NCBI RefSeq assembly: GCF_000276665.1
Contig: NW_004955435.1
Location: 724,858 to 788,857 of the forward strand
Length of the DNA stretch: 64,000 bases
Source of the DNA: Chinchilla lanigera
Lineage: Eukaryota > Chordata > Mammalia > Rodentia > Chinchillidae
Direction of reading: 5' to 3'
Under the pieces are notes generated by a model, which worked only from the letters and a program-made list of their open reading frames with translations, made no database searches and was not told the DNA's origin. Below, in pieces: positions 1-11,439 of the stretch (its first letter is position 1; the number at the start of each line of letters is the position of its first letter). Made by a program: the position numbers and the translations under genes.

Positions 1-290
1 CAAAGGTAAGCGTTAAATTGCTTGGACGCCAGAAATTTTGATTTTATTTTCAACACTTCATTGAGTGATAATTAACAGGTTATTGAAAGATAGGTTCAAA
101 TTGATTTCCCCTGAGAAGTTCAAAGGATGCATGACCTTGCTGTAAACATTTGGAGCTCGGATGTAGAGAAACCTGCCCCAAGGTCCAAGTCTCTACATCT
201 TGGACTTTATTTTTGTACTTACATTTCTGAAACTTTACCAGAATTTTTTAAGTATGAATCATTACTTTTGTTTGGCACTTGGCGTTTTCA
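1..290. other. unique AT-rich DNA
   Basis: No repeat family, gene or RNA is recognised here. Short open frames at 127-571 are low-complexity and include the TG tract, so they are not supported as coding. Confidence 0.5.
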
Positions 291-360
291 GTGTATGTGT
301 GTGTTTGTGTGTGTGTGTGTGTGTGTATGTGTACATGTGTACATGCATGTGTCCATGTGT
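291..360. repeat. (TG)n microsatellite, interrupted
   Basis: Alternating TG/TGTA dinucleotides with a few interruptions (TGTT, ACATG). It is a typical mammalian dinucleotide microsatellite. Confidence 0.95.
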
Positions 361-954
361 ATTTAAAGTCTGGGAAGTTGTTATCATATTTCAGTGTCAT
401 TTTGCCCTTACTCATTTACTGGTCTTCTCTTCTTGCAACTGCTATCAGATAGCTCTTGGACTTTCTGTTTTTCCTCCATATTCCCTAACTTTTTTCCTCA
501 TAGCTTCCTATTTTGTCATTTTGCTTAATGCTCTTGGAGATTCTCTTGTTCTATTTTTCATGTCATTTTAACCATTCTATTTATGAAGCATTTCTGTTTG
601 TATTTTAACATCAGCAAATGTATTCATCTTCTGAGCACTTCCTCCTGGGTTGCTCCTCTTTCTGGTCATAGCCTGTTTTTGCTCTTGGCAGAGTGCTCTG
701 AATCTTAGATTAGGATGATTCTGAATTTCCTTCTATTGTGGTGTCATTTTTGCTTCATATAGAACAAGCCCTTATTCTTGTTCATCTTGAAAATTTTCTC
801 ATGCTCTTGATTTTCCACAAAAGCAAGTATTTTTAGTTCCTTTACGTGTGACTTAAACAATAAGGGTAGCTAATACATTCTTGCTTTGCTCATTTTAGAT
901 CTTTCTGGTCTAAGTCCTTTCCCATGAAAGAACTTTGCCTACAGACTCAACTCA
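361..954. other. unique AT-rich DNA
   Basis: Pyrimidine-rich on this strand, with no recognised repeat or gene. Confidence 0.4.
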
Positions 955-1898
955 TTATACGTGGATGGGCTGTATTAAAATACAGTAGAGGACAGGAAAC
1001 AGGTGGATAGAAACCTGCACAAGAGCTAAAGGAATCGTGTTTTCAGGAGGAAGGGCTTTAGTGTGTCCCACTCTCCAGTAGGTGGCCGTACTTCCCTGTT
1101 TGCCCATCGCTATATCATAATTAGTTGGTGCTGTAGTGGACTGACAACTGGTGGTCAGTTTATAAGGCTGTTGGGAGCTGAGAAAAGCTGTGAGGAGCTG
1201 CTGGTTCTGCTGGAGGAACTTGTCATGCTGGCTTTCCTGATGAACTTGGCTGTTTTCATCCTCTGAGCAGATTGGGACCTTGTCAGCACTAAAAATAGCT
1301 TCAGTTCCCTTTTGGGGAGCTCTGGTCCTCACTTTGAGCATCACTTCCTGGCTCTGGAGGGGAAGATGGTTCATTACTCAGTCTCCTGAAGAAGGTTGCT
1401 GCATTGGCTTTCCTGATGGGAACTCGGCTTTTTTGATCATCAGAGGAGCTCAGGCCCTCACTGTGGCTGAGGATGCTTGTGGTATCTTTCAGGGGAGCTC
1501 TGGTTCTTCTGAGCATCGCTTCCTGGCTCCAGTGCAGATCTCTCAGCCTGCTAGCACAGATCCTTCATCCTGCTGGCACAGACTTTCTAGATTCCACCAC
1601 CGACCTTTGGGCCTTCCCAGTGCAGATCCGTGGAACAGGCTTGCGTGAAACATTGTTGTGGACTCTGGGCCTCCAGTTGGATTCATGGGAGGCATTATTA
1701 TGGGCTCCAGGAATTCAGCTGGACTCATGCAGGACATTATCACAAGATCTAGGCCCTTGGCTGGATTCCTGGTGTATAGTGTGTGAACAGATTTCCTGCA
1801 CTCTCTTGTATATCACTGTTTGGGTGACTGTTATAAATAATCTTATAAAATGTGTCCTGTATTATATTATTCACAAAGCACAAAATAATCCTATTTAG
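955..1898 (-). repeat. unclassified block with internal tandem repeats; possible decayed repeat-protein or ERV sequence
   Basis: The block differs from its AT-rich flanks. It carries an imperfect duplication of about 177 bp: GGCTTTCCTGATG recurs at 1,230 and 1,406, and GGGGAGCTCTGGT at 1,314 and 1,492. About three 42-bp units follow near 1,654-1,770. On the minus strand the two 177-bp units give related peptides (SQEVMLK.RTRAPQK from the 955-1,374 frame, SQEAMLRRTRAPLK in the second unit), but in different frames and with at least one in-frame stop. The sequence could be a decayed exon of a tandem-repeat protein, or part of an LTR or other mobile element. I do not recognise the family. Confidence 0.4.
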
Positions 1899-2408
1899 TA
1901 TATAGATCCAAGCTCCACAACAAGTGCCTCCCCTAAAGAAGACTGATTTGCCTGATAAATTACAAAGCCATCTTATCCCTAAGTAGACTGGTCTTTTATT
2001 TCCCTTGTTTGAGGAATTTTGTGGTGGTCCTCAGTTACCATGGGCTCTGCTCTGTATCTCTATTTTTATGCTGCCATTCTGGGCTCTTTCTGACCAAAAC
2101 TATACATACTGTTAGCAATGACTTCTGAGATTCAGTGGAGCAAAATGCTGCTGTCAGCTCTCTTCCATATACAGGGGAAGTAGAGAGATGCCCTGGCCCA
2201 GTTGTTTCAGAATACACCTTTCCCTGGTGTCTTTCCTGGTGTCAGACCCAGAGCTTGTTCTGCCCACTATGATTTCAAATATAGAATGTCTTTGGGGGAT
2301 TTTTCAGGAGAAATTTCTTATTTCTCTGCAGCAGTTTTCTATGCTCATTTAGGGTTTTAGCAACCTTTATTCTGTTTTACATCAATATAATCTCATGGGC
2401 TATGTTCA
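1899..2408. other. unique DNA
   Basis: No recognised repeat, gene or RNA. Confidence 0.4.
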
Positions 2409-2705
2409 TGTGTCGGTTTTCTATTGCTGAAAAACAAATTACCAAAACTTTCATAATTTAAAACAACCCCCACTTATTATCAATACTTTCTATAGGTCAG
2501 AAACCTGAGTCAAAGCTTTTGACTGAAAGTAAAATAAATAAAATATATTCCAGGTTGTGTTCTCATCTGGAAGCTTGATTAAAGAGGAATCTTTTGTGAG
2601 CTTATGTAGTTTACTAGCAGACTTTGGTCCCATGTAGCTGCCTGGTTAGTTCTGAAGACCCCGTTTTCTTCCTATTTGGTGGCTGTAGAACATGCCTGTC
2701 ATACA
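2409..2705 (-). mobile_element. old ERVL-MaLR LTR (MLT1-like), antisense
   Basis: The text matches the antisense of an MLT1-type LTR: a 'TTTTCTATTGCTG...AACAAATTACCA' end, then 'TTTAAAACAAC' and an A/T-rich stretch with a 'CAGAAACCTGAGTC' stretch. It is diverged and its far end is unclear. Confidence 0.55.
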
Positions 2706-3295
2706 CACAGTAGAAAAATCCCCTGATTGGGAATCTTATTTGCATGTGCAAAATTCATGCAGTATCATCTAATTCTGAGGGTCATATTACATATGCTTTC
2801 AGCACTTAAGGAGGTGGGATTATATAAGGTGTTAATGCTAGGTAAACAAACTAGAAAGCATGGAGCCATTTTAGGCTTCTGACTGTCACAGACCCAAAGG
2901 GAATTGGCTTTGAGAAGATCCTCAAGGAGGAAATTGGCTAGTGAGTGCCATCAAGATTTACAGTTGTGGTGAAAGGGAGAGAAGCATCATAGAATGGATG
3001 GAGAAGCTGGACTACAGTTTAGTCATAATTAGACCTTAGTCCCACAGAATGGCTCTTTGGAATTGGGCTAAGTTGGATGAAAAGGTTGTGTTTTTATACC
3101 CTGTCCTTGGCTAATCACTGGATTCAAGCTGTCCTAGGAAGCTGGTCTGTAAACTTCACAACAGCTTGGGGCATAAATTTTCACATCTTACAGGAAGGCC
3201 TGGAATGCACAGTACTGCATGCATAGCATGATCTTACTTGCTTTATTGTCTTTTGGCACTTACCCTTTAATCTTGCATAGTTATATTTATCATAG
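2706..3295. other. unique DNA
   Basis: Nothing recognised. Confidence 0.4.
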
Positions 3296-3558
3296 TCAGT
3301 TTGTGTTACTGTAACAAATTACCAAATACTAGGAGGCTTAAACAATAAGTACTTATTTCTCACAGTCTGGGAGTCTAAGAGGAGGGTGCCAGCATGACTG
3401 AGCTCTGGAGAAGATTGCCTTCCAGACTGCAGGTAGCTGACTCCTCCCAGTATACTCAAATGGATGAAAGACAGAGGCTAACTCTCTTGCCTTACTGCAA
3501 GGGCACGAGTCCCATTCATGAGGGCTCTACCCCACTGAGCTACTCCCACAGGCCTCAG
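3296..3558 (-). mobile_element. ERVL-MaLR LTR (MST-like), antisense
   Basis: It begins with the antisense MaLR end 'GTCAGTTTGTGTTACTGTAA', followed by 'ACAAATTACCA...GGCTTAAACAA...TTATTTCTCACAGTCTGG'. It later has 'GGGCACGAGTCCCATTCATG AGGGCTC', which matches the antisense 5' half of MST/THE1-type LTRs. The 61-residue frame across it is incidental. Confidence 0.7.
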
Positions 3559-3639
3559 TTCCAGGTGTCATCGTGTTGAGAACTGGAGTGCACCGTATAG
3601 TTTCTGGAGAGAATACAAACATGCTATCTGTAACACTAC

Positions 3640-3785
3640 TTTATGCATGTTTTCTACTCTTTACCTAATTTCCCCCATCTCAGTAGAATTTAACCTCCAT
3701 GGGAGGAGGGTTCTTGCCTATCATAGTGCTTAATCCCTAGATCCACTCTGTATGTATTCAGTAAATGTTTACTGATTATATGAAG
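3640..3785 (+). mobile_element. L2 LINE 3' end
   Basis: It shows the L2 3' pattern: 'ACCTCCATGGGAGGAGGG', then 'TAGTGCTTAATCCCTAGA' and 'TATTCAGTAAATGTTTACTG'. This corresponds to the L2 tail that ends in 'gctcaataaatgtttgttgaatg'-type sequence. Confidence 0.65.
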
Positions 3786-4369
3786 GTGCTGGGTTTCTAT
3801 AACCCCATACAAAAGTTAGTAAGAAAAACTTCTTGTCTTTTGTGATTATTCTTCTTACATACCTTTCCTTTCACTTCACTGGGAATAGGAGAGCATAAGA
3901 AAGTGTTTAGTCACTTGTCTTGAATGGAAAGCTTCCTGGCTTATCTTTCTGGATCTCTGTCATGTTCCCATCACTGTCCTGACCTTCATGAGTTCTTGTT
4001 CACTGTCTGATCTTCGTGACCTGTGCTCCCTCTGCTCCCCAACACAGGCAGCTAAGTCCAGCCCCTAGAACTGAATTGTGTCCAGAGAGCCATTTAGCAT
4101 ATAGATCCAAGCTCCTCCTAATCATTCATGCTCAGATCTTGTCACGGTATCCTAATTTTGTAAAATCTGATTTCTGCAAATATATCCTTATGTCTTTGTT
4201 GTTCCTTGACACACTTCCCTCCCCCACCCATGCCCCCATCCAGGCACTGTGTCCTTGTTTGGAAAACTGGTCTGGAGCTCCAGTCTGGTTCTTCCATTTT
4301 AAATAGAACAATTCTAAGTACTAATACTGTACTTGTTGGCACTAATTAAGAGCTGTCTATATGTAGAAT

Positions 4370-4535
4370 TGTCAGTATGATAAATGATGTCACATACTAT
4401 CTTTAATTCTTACAAGGACTGTTTAAAGGAAAGGATCATCATCCTACTAATATAGAGGAGAAAACAGGCTGGGAACTTCCTTGCAGGGTTTAACATGAGT
4501 TCCCCAAGTTAAGCAGATTGGAAATGATGCTTCAA
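4370..4535 (+). mobile_element. MIR SINE
   Basis: The central MIR order is present in diverged form: 'CTTTAATTCTTACAAGGACT', 'ATCATCATCCTACTAATATA', 'GAGGAGAAAACAGGCTGGGA' and a 'CCCCAAGTTAAGCAG' block. Confidence 0.55.
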
Positions 4536-5963
4536 TTTCAGGCTTACCTCACTCCAACACCAATGATCTTACTCATTATGCTGTTTCATTCTGCATTTCT
4601 CTAAGGCTGGCAAGCAATTGCTTATTTGTTTTCTAAGAAACAAGTTCCTATGATTTCTACTATTCAGTGCTTCCTGCATTTGAAGCTCAGCTGTGAGCAG
4701 ATACTCAATTGAGCTAAGTACTTCTAGGAGCCCGAGGAACAGTCTTGGTTGACAACAGCAAACTCCTATAGAGCCACGTAAGAACTGTCCTTTATGAATA
4801 CCATCATTACAAAATGATCTAAAAATTGCTTGAGAGGTCACGGATGGGTGAAAGTTCAGATCTACTTTTTTCCTAATACATGTTGTTGTAATGCCAGTGT
4901 TACTACCTCTCAATGTTTACATCAGAGTGTATCACATTATTTGTATCTGTCTACATAGTTTCCAGTGTAATTAATTTATATTATTGAAAGACTTCAGGCA
5001 TTTGGTAGAAACAAGAATGTTCTAAACTTTACCAATTATTGGTTGAAACAAATGGTAGAGCAGTTTAGCAGTAGATGTTAGTAGAACTTTCTGTGAGAAC
5101 AGAGATTTAACATATACCCTGTACTTGGAAGATTAATCTTTTAGAAAATAAAGACAAAGGGTACTAATTTCTAAATAGATTTACTCTACCACCATATAAC
5201 AGAATCAACTGTTAGTAAAAGCATCTACTGCCAAATTTTATTGGTACAGTTCTTCAGAGCTACAGCCACACTTTGTAGAACCAACATTCTACAATTCTGC
5301 AGAAGCTCACTGATCTGTTATTGAAATTTTACTTTACTTTATTGTAAGTAGTTCTGAAGCAATGACACTATGTTTTCTTAAGCTGAGGTATAGTTGAGCA
5401 AATTCTATAAAATTCAAGTACAAGTAAACTTGCCTTTTCCCAACATTTATTTTACTCATGAAAATCTCAGCTATTTAAAAAATTACCATTCCTTAGTTTC
5501 TTTAAAAGTTAAAAAATAATACTAGAGATGATGAGAGATTCAATGTAAAACATTTAAATGCAATTCTAATGATTTCATTTTCAGTATACTTTTACATTTG
5601 AACTATTATTTGATAGAAGAAATGATTAACACATACTGAAAGATATATTCAAGAGAGTATCATTGTTTCCACAAAAAGTCAATATAATTGTTGTGGGAAG
5701 ACAGATGTTTTTGTCTGTAGTTTTATACCACAATGAGTAAGTCACCACTGAAATGGGAAGCAACCAAGATAAATATTCAGAGTCCACTGGCTTTTTAGTT
5801 TTTGTATACCTTCTCTCATTGTGAAGTATGATGCAAAATGCTTTTATATTTCTTGAAAGAAAAGCCTCCTCTTCTTTATTTACTCAGCATTATTGCATAA
5901 AAGTGATTGTGAAAAAATAACTTGTTTTGAAATCAAACAAAAAATTCAAAAATTTAGGAAAAA
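4536..5963. other. unique AT-rich DNA
   Basis: No recognised repeat or gene. Positions about 5,951-5,963 (AATTTAGGAAAAA) look like the left target-site duplication of the plus-strand L1 that follows. Confidence 0.45.
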
Positions 5964-6129
5964 CCTTCAGTTCCAGGAAACCTAGGGAGCCTCAGTGAAC
6001 TGCCCAGGAGGGGTGAGACTCCATGTTCTCCCTCCCGCCTCCATCGAGAAAGGTACCCTAAGTCATGGGAAAATTACGGAGCTTCGAAAATGACAAAACA
6101 TATCACTTTGCAGCCTTTTGGCTAAGACC

Positions 6130-7714
6130 AAGTGAAAATGACAAAACAAGGAATCAAAATGCAATCTTAGACCTCCACCTAAACAACAAATCCAGGAGAC
6201 ATCAACATAGAACTTGGAAGTCACACACCTGAGATTTTTGAAATGGCAGCAACTGAAGTACAGAAACAACTCCATCAATTTACAGGAGAAATCAGAGCAG
6301 AAATAATCTCTCAGGTAAAAAAAGAAATGACAACCATAATGAAAGAATATCTCAGTATATGAAAAAAGACATAGATAAAATAGAGGAGTACAGAAAAAGA
6401 CAGAAACCTTGAATGAACAATATAGGAAAGAAATAGAATGCATGAAAAAGATTCAAAGAGATAACCAGGAAATTAAAAATTCCATTGAGCCAGGCTTTTA
6501 TAGGTAAATGGTCACAAGTAGAGACCATACTCGTAAGTGAAATAAATCAGACCTGCATGTGCAAGCACCGCATTGTTTCACTAGTATAAAACGTGAAAGA
6601 GTTAGTTTAAACTAGGAGGTATGACAGACATTATGAAATGATAGGAAAGCACTCAAGGGTAAAGGGCAACTGGGATGTGGGAAAAGAGAAGGGAAAGAAG
6701 GAGTAATTTTGTATGTATGTATATACAGGATAGGTAACATGGTTGTTCTACTATCTTCTATTTCTTTGCTGAAAGAAACTGTCAATGAGTCCTTGATTGA
6801 TCAATATTGCATGCCTCTATATGTTTTCATGAGAAACCACTTTGAAGATATCAATATGTAATACAAGAAGCATTGTTAATTTCCTACCACTTTGTTTGTA
6901 ACTCTGTATTGTCTGTACTGTTCTTTTGCTATTTTGTAAAATGTTGTCTGTCTGTTAATGTTTCCCTCCTTTTATTTTTAAAATTAAAAAAAAAATTCCA
7001 TTGAAAGCTGGCAAAAACGCTTGAATGAACCTGAAGATAGACTTTCAGACATTGAAGACAGCATCGTAGCCACCAGTTGCAAAAAGAAAGATATCTTAAA
7101 AATAACAACGAACCAGGAAATAACAATTCAACATGTGCAGGATGATGCAAAGAGAAATATAAGACTGATACGTATCAACAAAAAGAGCAGGAAGCAACAT
7201 GAATGACCCAAAGATTATTTGCACAAATAATAGCAGCAAATTTCCCAAGCATGGGAAAAGAATCTGACATACAGAAAGTGAAGAACTCCAATTAGTCATA
7301 ACCAGAACAAATCTACATCCAGACACACAATAATAAAGATCCCAGAAATTCAGCAAAAGAACATAATATTAAAAACTGTTAGAAACAAGAAACAGATTAC
7401 TTATAAAGGAAAATCCATCAGAATCATTGCAGATTTCTCAACACAAACTATCAAGTCAAGAAGACCTTAAAGTATTTCAGGCCCTGACAGAAAATAACTT
7501 CCAACCCAGATTGAGAGAAATAAAACACTTTCATGACAAAGAACAGCTAAAGAAATTCATGACCACCAAACCAACCATACGAAAGCTACTGAAAAATATT
7601 TTAGGAAGAAGAAAAATGACCACAATTCCAAGAACAACCGAAGAAAGGAACCACCAAGCAGGGCAAGCAACAAAACAGAGAGGCAAAATAGGGAACCAAC
7701 AGCAGAAAAATAAC
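6130..7714 (+). pseudogene. L1 ORF1 remnant (host L1), split by an L1 tail insertion
   Basis: ORF1p is the RNA-binding trimeric chaperone of the L1 ribonucleoprotein. The N-terminal part lies before 6,488 (HTPEIFEMAATEVQKQLH). The coiled-coil part resumes at 7,021 (NEPEDRLSDIEDSIVA) after the inserted L1 tail. The C-terminal part lies around 7,427-7,714 (SSQEDLKVFQALTENNFQ, then FHDKEQLKKFMTTKPTIRKL). Stops and frameshifts separate the pieces. The C-terminal part reads in frame, without a stop, into the ORF2 start at 7,715, whereas the two frames are normally separate. This is decayed transposon sequence, not a host gene. Confidence 0.8.
6489..6990 (+). mobile_element. 5'-truncated L1 3' end nested in the host L1 ORF1
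   Basis: This 502-bp piece encodes the last residues of L1 ORF2 (...CKHRIVSLV) and the L1 3' UTR, ending in an A-rich tail. AAAAATTCCATTGA flanks it exactly at 6,475-6,488 and 6,991-7,004. The ORF1 coiled-coil text resumes at once on the far side. It is a clear, later, target-primed insertion into the older L1. Confidence 0.92.
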
Positions 7715-8774
7715 ATGACAAAGATAAGTCAATACATATCAGTAATAACCATTAATGTAAATGCTTCAATTCACCAATCAAAAGAAAGACACTGGCAGAG
7801 TGGATCAACAAACAAAATCCAACAATATGCTGTATACAAGAAATGCATTTAACTCAAAAGGAAATTCGTAGGCTGAAAATGAATGCATAGAAAGCAATAC
7901 TCCATGTGACAGGAACCCAGAAAAAAGCAGGGGTAGCTATTCTGTTTGCAGACAATGTGAACTTCAAACCAAGCATGATCAAAAGAGATAAAGAAGGTCA
8001 CTACATACTTGTTAGGGGAAAACTGCAAGAGAAAGCAATAATAATCATAAATATATATGCACCAAATATGGGAGCAATCAACTATATAATGCAAATATTA
8101 ACAGACATGAAAAATCAAATAGCAGTAACACAAGTGTAACAGGAGAATTTAACACCCCATTATCACAAAGAGACAGATGAACTAGACAGAAAATCAGTAA
8201 AGAAATAATAGAACTGAACCAAATGTGCAAATAAATGGACTTAGTAGGTCTTTACAGAGTATTCAACACAACAACAGTAGAATACATATTCTTTTGAGCT
8301 GCACATGGGACATTCTCTAAAATAGATCATGCATTAGCACATAGAACATGCTTCAGTAAATGCAAAGTAATTGAAATTGTCCCATGCATATTATGTGACC
8401 ATAAAGCAATGAAACTGAAATTTTTAACAAATGAAATTTTAAAAACTCCATAGACACATGGAAATTAATAACACCTTAATGAAAAACCAATGGGTCACAA
8501 ATGAAATTAGAGAAGAAATTGAACATTATTTACAATCAAACCAACCTACCAGAACCTGTGGGGTGCAAAGAAAGCCATCCTCAAAGGGAAATTTAAAATG
8601 GTGAATTCCCACATGGGGAAAACAGAATGAGCACAAACAAACAACCTCATGCTGCATCTCAAGCTTCTAGAAAATGAAGAGTAAGTGAAGCCTAAGGCCC
8701 AAGGAAGGGAGGAAAGTATAAAGATCAGAGCAGAAATTAACACAATTGAGACTAAGAAAACAATGCAAAGAATT
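7715..8774 (+). pseudogene. L1 ORF2 endonuclease-domain remnant (host L1)
   Basis: ORF2p nicks the target and reverse-transcribes L1 RNA. The AP-like endonuclease domain starts with MTKISQYISVITINVNA. It goes on through 'GVAILFADNVNFKPSMIKRD' and 'IIINIYAPNMGAINYI' (frame 7,906-8,139), and the CDHKAMK segment around 8,397 keeps the catalytic-type Asp-His pair. Stops and frame changes are frequent. The sequence breaks at 8,774 inside 'GCAAAGAATT' and resumes at 13,112 after the opposite-strand L1. Confidence 0.8.
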
Positions 8775-9182
8775 TTTTAAAAATTTATTTTAAAAATAAA
8801 AGAAGGAAAACAAATTAACAAACAAACATCCATTTACAAAACAGCTTAAGAAAAACATGCAATACAGAGTTACAGATAAAGTGGTAGGAAATTAACAATG
8901 GCTGTTGTATTACTTATTAATATCTTCAAAGTGCTTTCTTAGGAAAACAAATAGAGACATGCAAGATTGATCAAATAATTAATCATTAACTGTTCCTTTC
9001 AGTAAAGAGATAGAAGTCACTAGTACAGCTATATTAGCCATCCTGTATATACATGCATATATAATTTCCCCTTCTTTCTTTTCTCTGTTCCCTCAACCCA
9101 GTAGCTGTTTACCTTTGAGCATTTTCCTTTTGTTTCACAGTGTCTGTCATACCTCATAATTTTTATTCACTCTTTCAGGTTC

Positions 9183-11430
9183 TTACACTAGTGAGACAAT
9201 ATGTTGCTTACACATGGAGGTCTGTTTTACTTCACTTATGAATATGATCTCTAGTTGTGACCATTTACCTGTAAAAGCCTCGAGTTTATCTTTCTTTATA
9301 GCTGAGTAATATTCCATTATATAAAAGTACCACAATTTTTTTATCCATTCCTCAGTGGATGGNNNNNNNNNNNNNNNNNNNNNNNNNNNNNNNNNNNNNN
9401 NNNNNNNNNNNNNNNNNNNNNNNNNNNNNNNNNNNNNNNNNNNNNNNNNNNNNNNNNNNNNNNNNNNNNNNNNNNNNNNNNNNNNNNNNNNNNNNNNNNN
9501 NNNNNNNNNNNNNNNNNNNNNNNNNNNNNNNNNNNNNNNNNNNNNNNNNNNNNNNNNNNNNNNNNNNNNNNNNNNNNNNNNNNNNNNNNNNNNNNNNNNN
9601 NNNNNNNNNNNNNNNNNNNNNNNNNNNNNNNNNNNNNNNNNNNNNNNNNNNNNNNNNNNNNNNNNNNNNNNNNNNNNNNNNNNNNNNNNNNNNNNNNNNN
9701 NNNNNNNNNNNNNNNNNNNNNNNNNNNNNNNNNNNNNNNNNNNNNNNNNNNNNNNNNNNNNNNNNNNNNNNNNNNNNNNNNNNNNNNNNNNNNNNNNNNN
9801 NNNNNNNNNNNNNNNNNNNNNNNNNNNNNNNNNNNNNNNNNNNNNNNNNNNNNNNNNNNNNNNNNNNNNNNNNNNNNNNNNNNNNNNNNNNNNNNNNNNN
9901 NNNNNNNNNNNNNNNNNNNNNNNNNNNNNNNNNNNNNNNNNNNNNNNNNNNNNNNNNNNNNNNNNNNNNNNNNNNNNNNNNNNNNNNNNNNNNNNNNNNN
10001 NNNNNNNNNNNNNNNNNNNNNNNNNNNNNNNNNNNNNNNNNNNNNNNNNNNNNNNNNNNNNNNNNNNNNNNNNNNNNNNNNNNNNNNNNNNNNNNNNNNN
10101 NNNNNNNNNNNNNNNNNNNNNNNNNNNNNNNNNNNNNNNNNNNNNNNNNNNNNNNNNNNNNNNNNNNNNNNNNNNNNNNNNNNNNNNNNNNNNNNNNNNN
10201 NNNNNNNNNNNNNNNNNNNNNNNNNNNNNNNNNNNNNNNNNNNNNNNNNNNNNNNNNNNNNNNNNNNNNNNNNNNNNNNNNNNNNNNNNNNTGTTTTTTA
10301 GCCAGTACCATGTTGATTTTATGGCAGTAACTTTGTTGTATAATTTCAGGTCAGGAATTGTGATTCCACCTGACTTGTTTTTGTTGCCCAGGATTGCTTT
10401 TGCTATTCTGGGTCCCTTCTGGTTCCAGATGAATTTAAGGCATGTTTTCTCGAGATCTGTGAGGTATGCTAATGGTAGTTTAATGGAACTGCATTGAATT
10501 TGTACAACAGTTTTGGTAGTATTATCATTTTCACAATGTTGGTTCTTCCTATCCATGAGCAAGGAATGTCCTTCCATTTATTGAAATCCTCTTTGATCTT
10601 TTTTTTCAGAGTACTGTAGTTTTCCTTGAATAGATCTTTTACTTCTTTTGTTAGATTAGTTCCTAAATATTTCAATTTCTTGGATGCTATTATGAAAGAT
10701 ATGGTTTCCTCAATTTCTCTCTCAGTCTGTTTGTTGTTTGTGTATAGGAATACTATTGATTTTTGGGTGTTGACTTTGTATCCAGCTACACTGCTGAATT
10801 TGTTGATTAATTCAAGGAGTCTTCTTGTGGAGTTTTTGGGGGTCTTCCATGTAAAGTATCATATCATCTGCAAGTAGTGATAGTTTTATTTCTTCCTTTC
10901 TTATCCTTATTCCTTTTATTTCTCTCACTTCTCTAACTGGTCTGGCTAATGCTTCAGAACTATGTTGAATAGGAGTGGTGACAGTGAACACCCTTGTATA
11001 GTTCCTGATTTTAAAGTAAAAGCTTTCAGTTTTTATCCATTCAGTATTATGCTGGCTGATGGTTTGTCATAGATGGCTTTGATCAGATTGAGGTAAAGAC
11101 CATCCATTCTAATTTTATGTAGAGTTTTTATCATGAATTCATGTTGGACTTTGTTGAAATCTTTCTGTGCATCTATTGAGACGAGCATGTGGTTTTTTAG
11201 GCTCTATTGAGATGGTGTATAACATGATATGATTTGTGAATATCAAACCATCCCTGCATTCCTGGAATGAATCTGACTTGGTCATGGTATATGATTTTCT
11301 TGATGACTTGCTGCATTCTATTTACTAGTATTTTATTGAGTATCTTTGCATCTACATTTATTAGGGAGATTGGTCTGTAGTTCTTTTTCTTGGTTGGGTC
11401 TTTCTCTGGTTTTGAAATTGCAATCATTTT
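9183..11430 (-). pseudogene. L1 ORF2 reverse transcriptase and C-terminal remnant (minus-strand L1)
   Basis: On the minus strand the text opens with the RT part [20 protein letters not shown] (11,197-11,427) and passes [13 protein letters not shown] near 10,850-10,890. The catalytic Asp-Asp pair is present, with Leu where the usual motif has Phe. It continues through [19 protein letters not shown] (10,469-10,675) and IKSTWYWLKN before the gap. After the gap come PSTEEWIKKLWYFYIMEYYS and the terminal HIVSLV. The N-terminal endonuclease is absent and frameshifts occur between pieces. Long frames crossing 9,363-10,291 are artefacts of unknown bases. Confidence 0.85.
9363..10291. other. assembly gap (929 Ns)
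   Basis: Unknown bases lie inside ORF2 of the minus-strand L1. In the plus-strand L1 the same interval (WYWQKN to the STEEW motif) spans about 965 bases, so the gap size is realistic and probably hides only L1 sequence. Confidence 0.97.
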
Positions 11431-11439
11431 TTTCTCTGT

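Noticed and set aside
9183..10577. Open frames of 319-464 codons on both strands
   Set aside because: They are open only because 929 unknown bases cannot contain a stop. The real flanks are L1 ORF2 on the minus strand.
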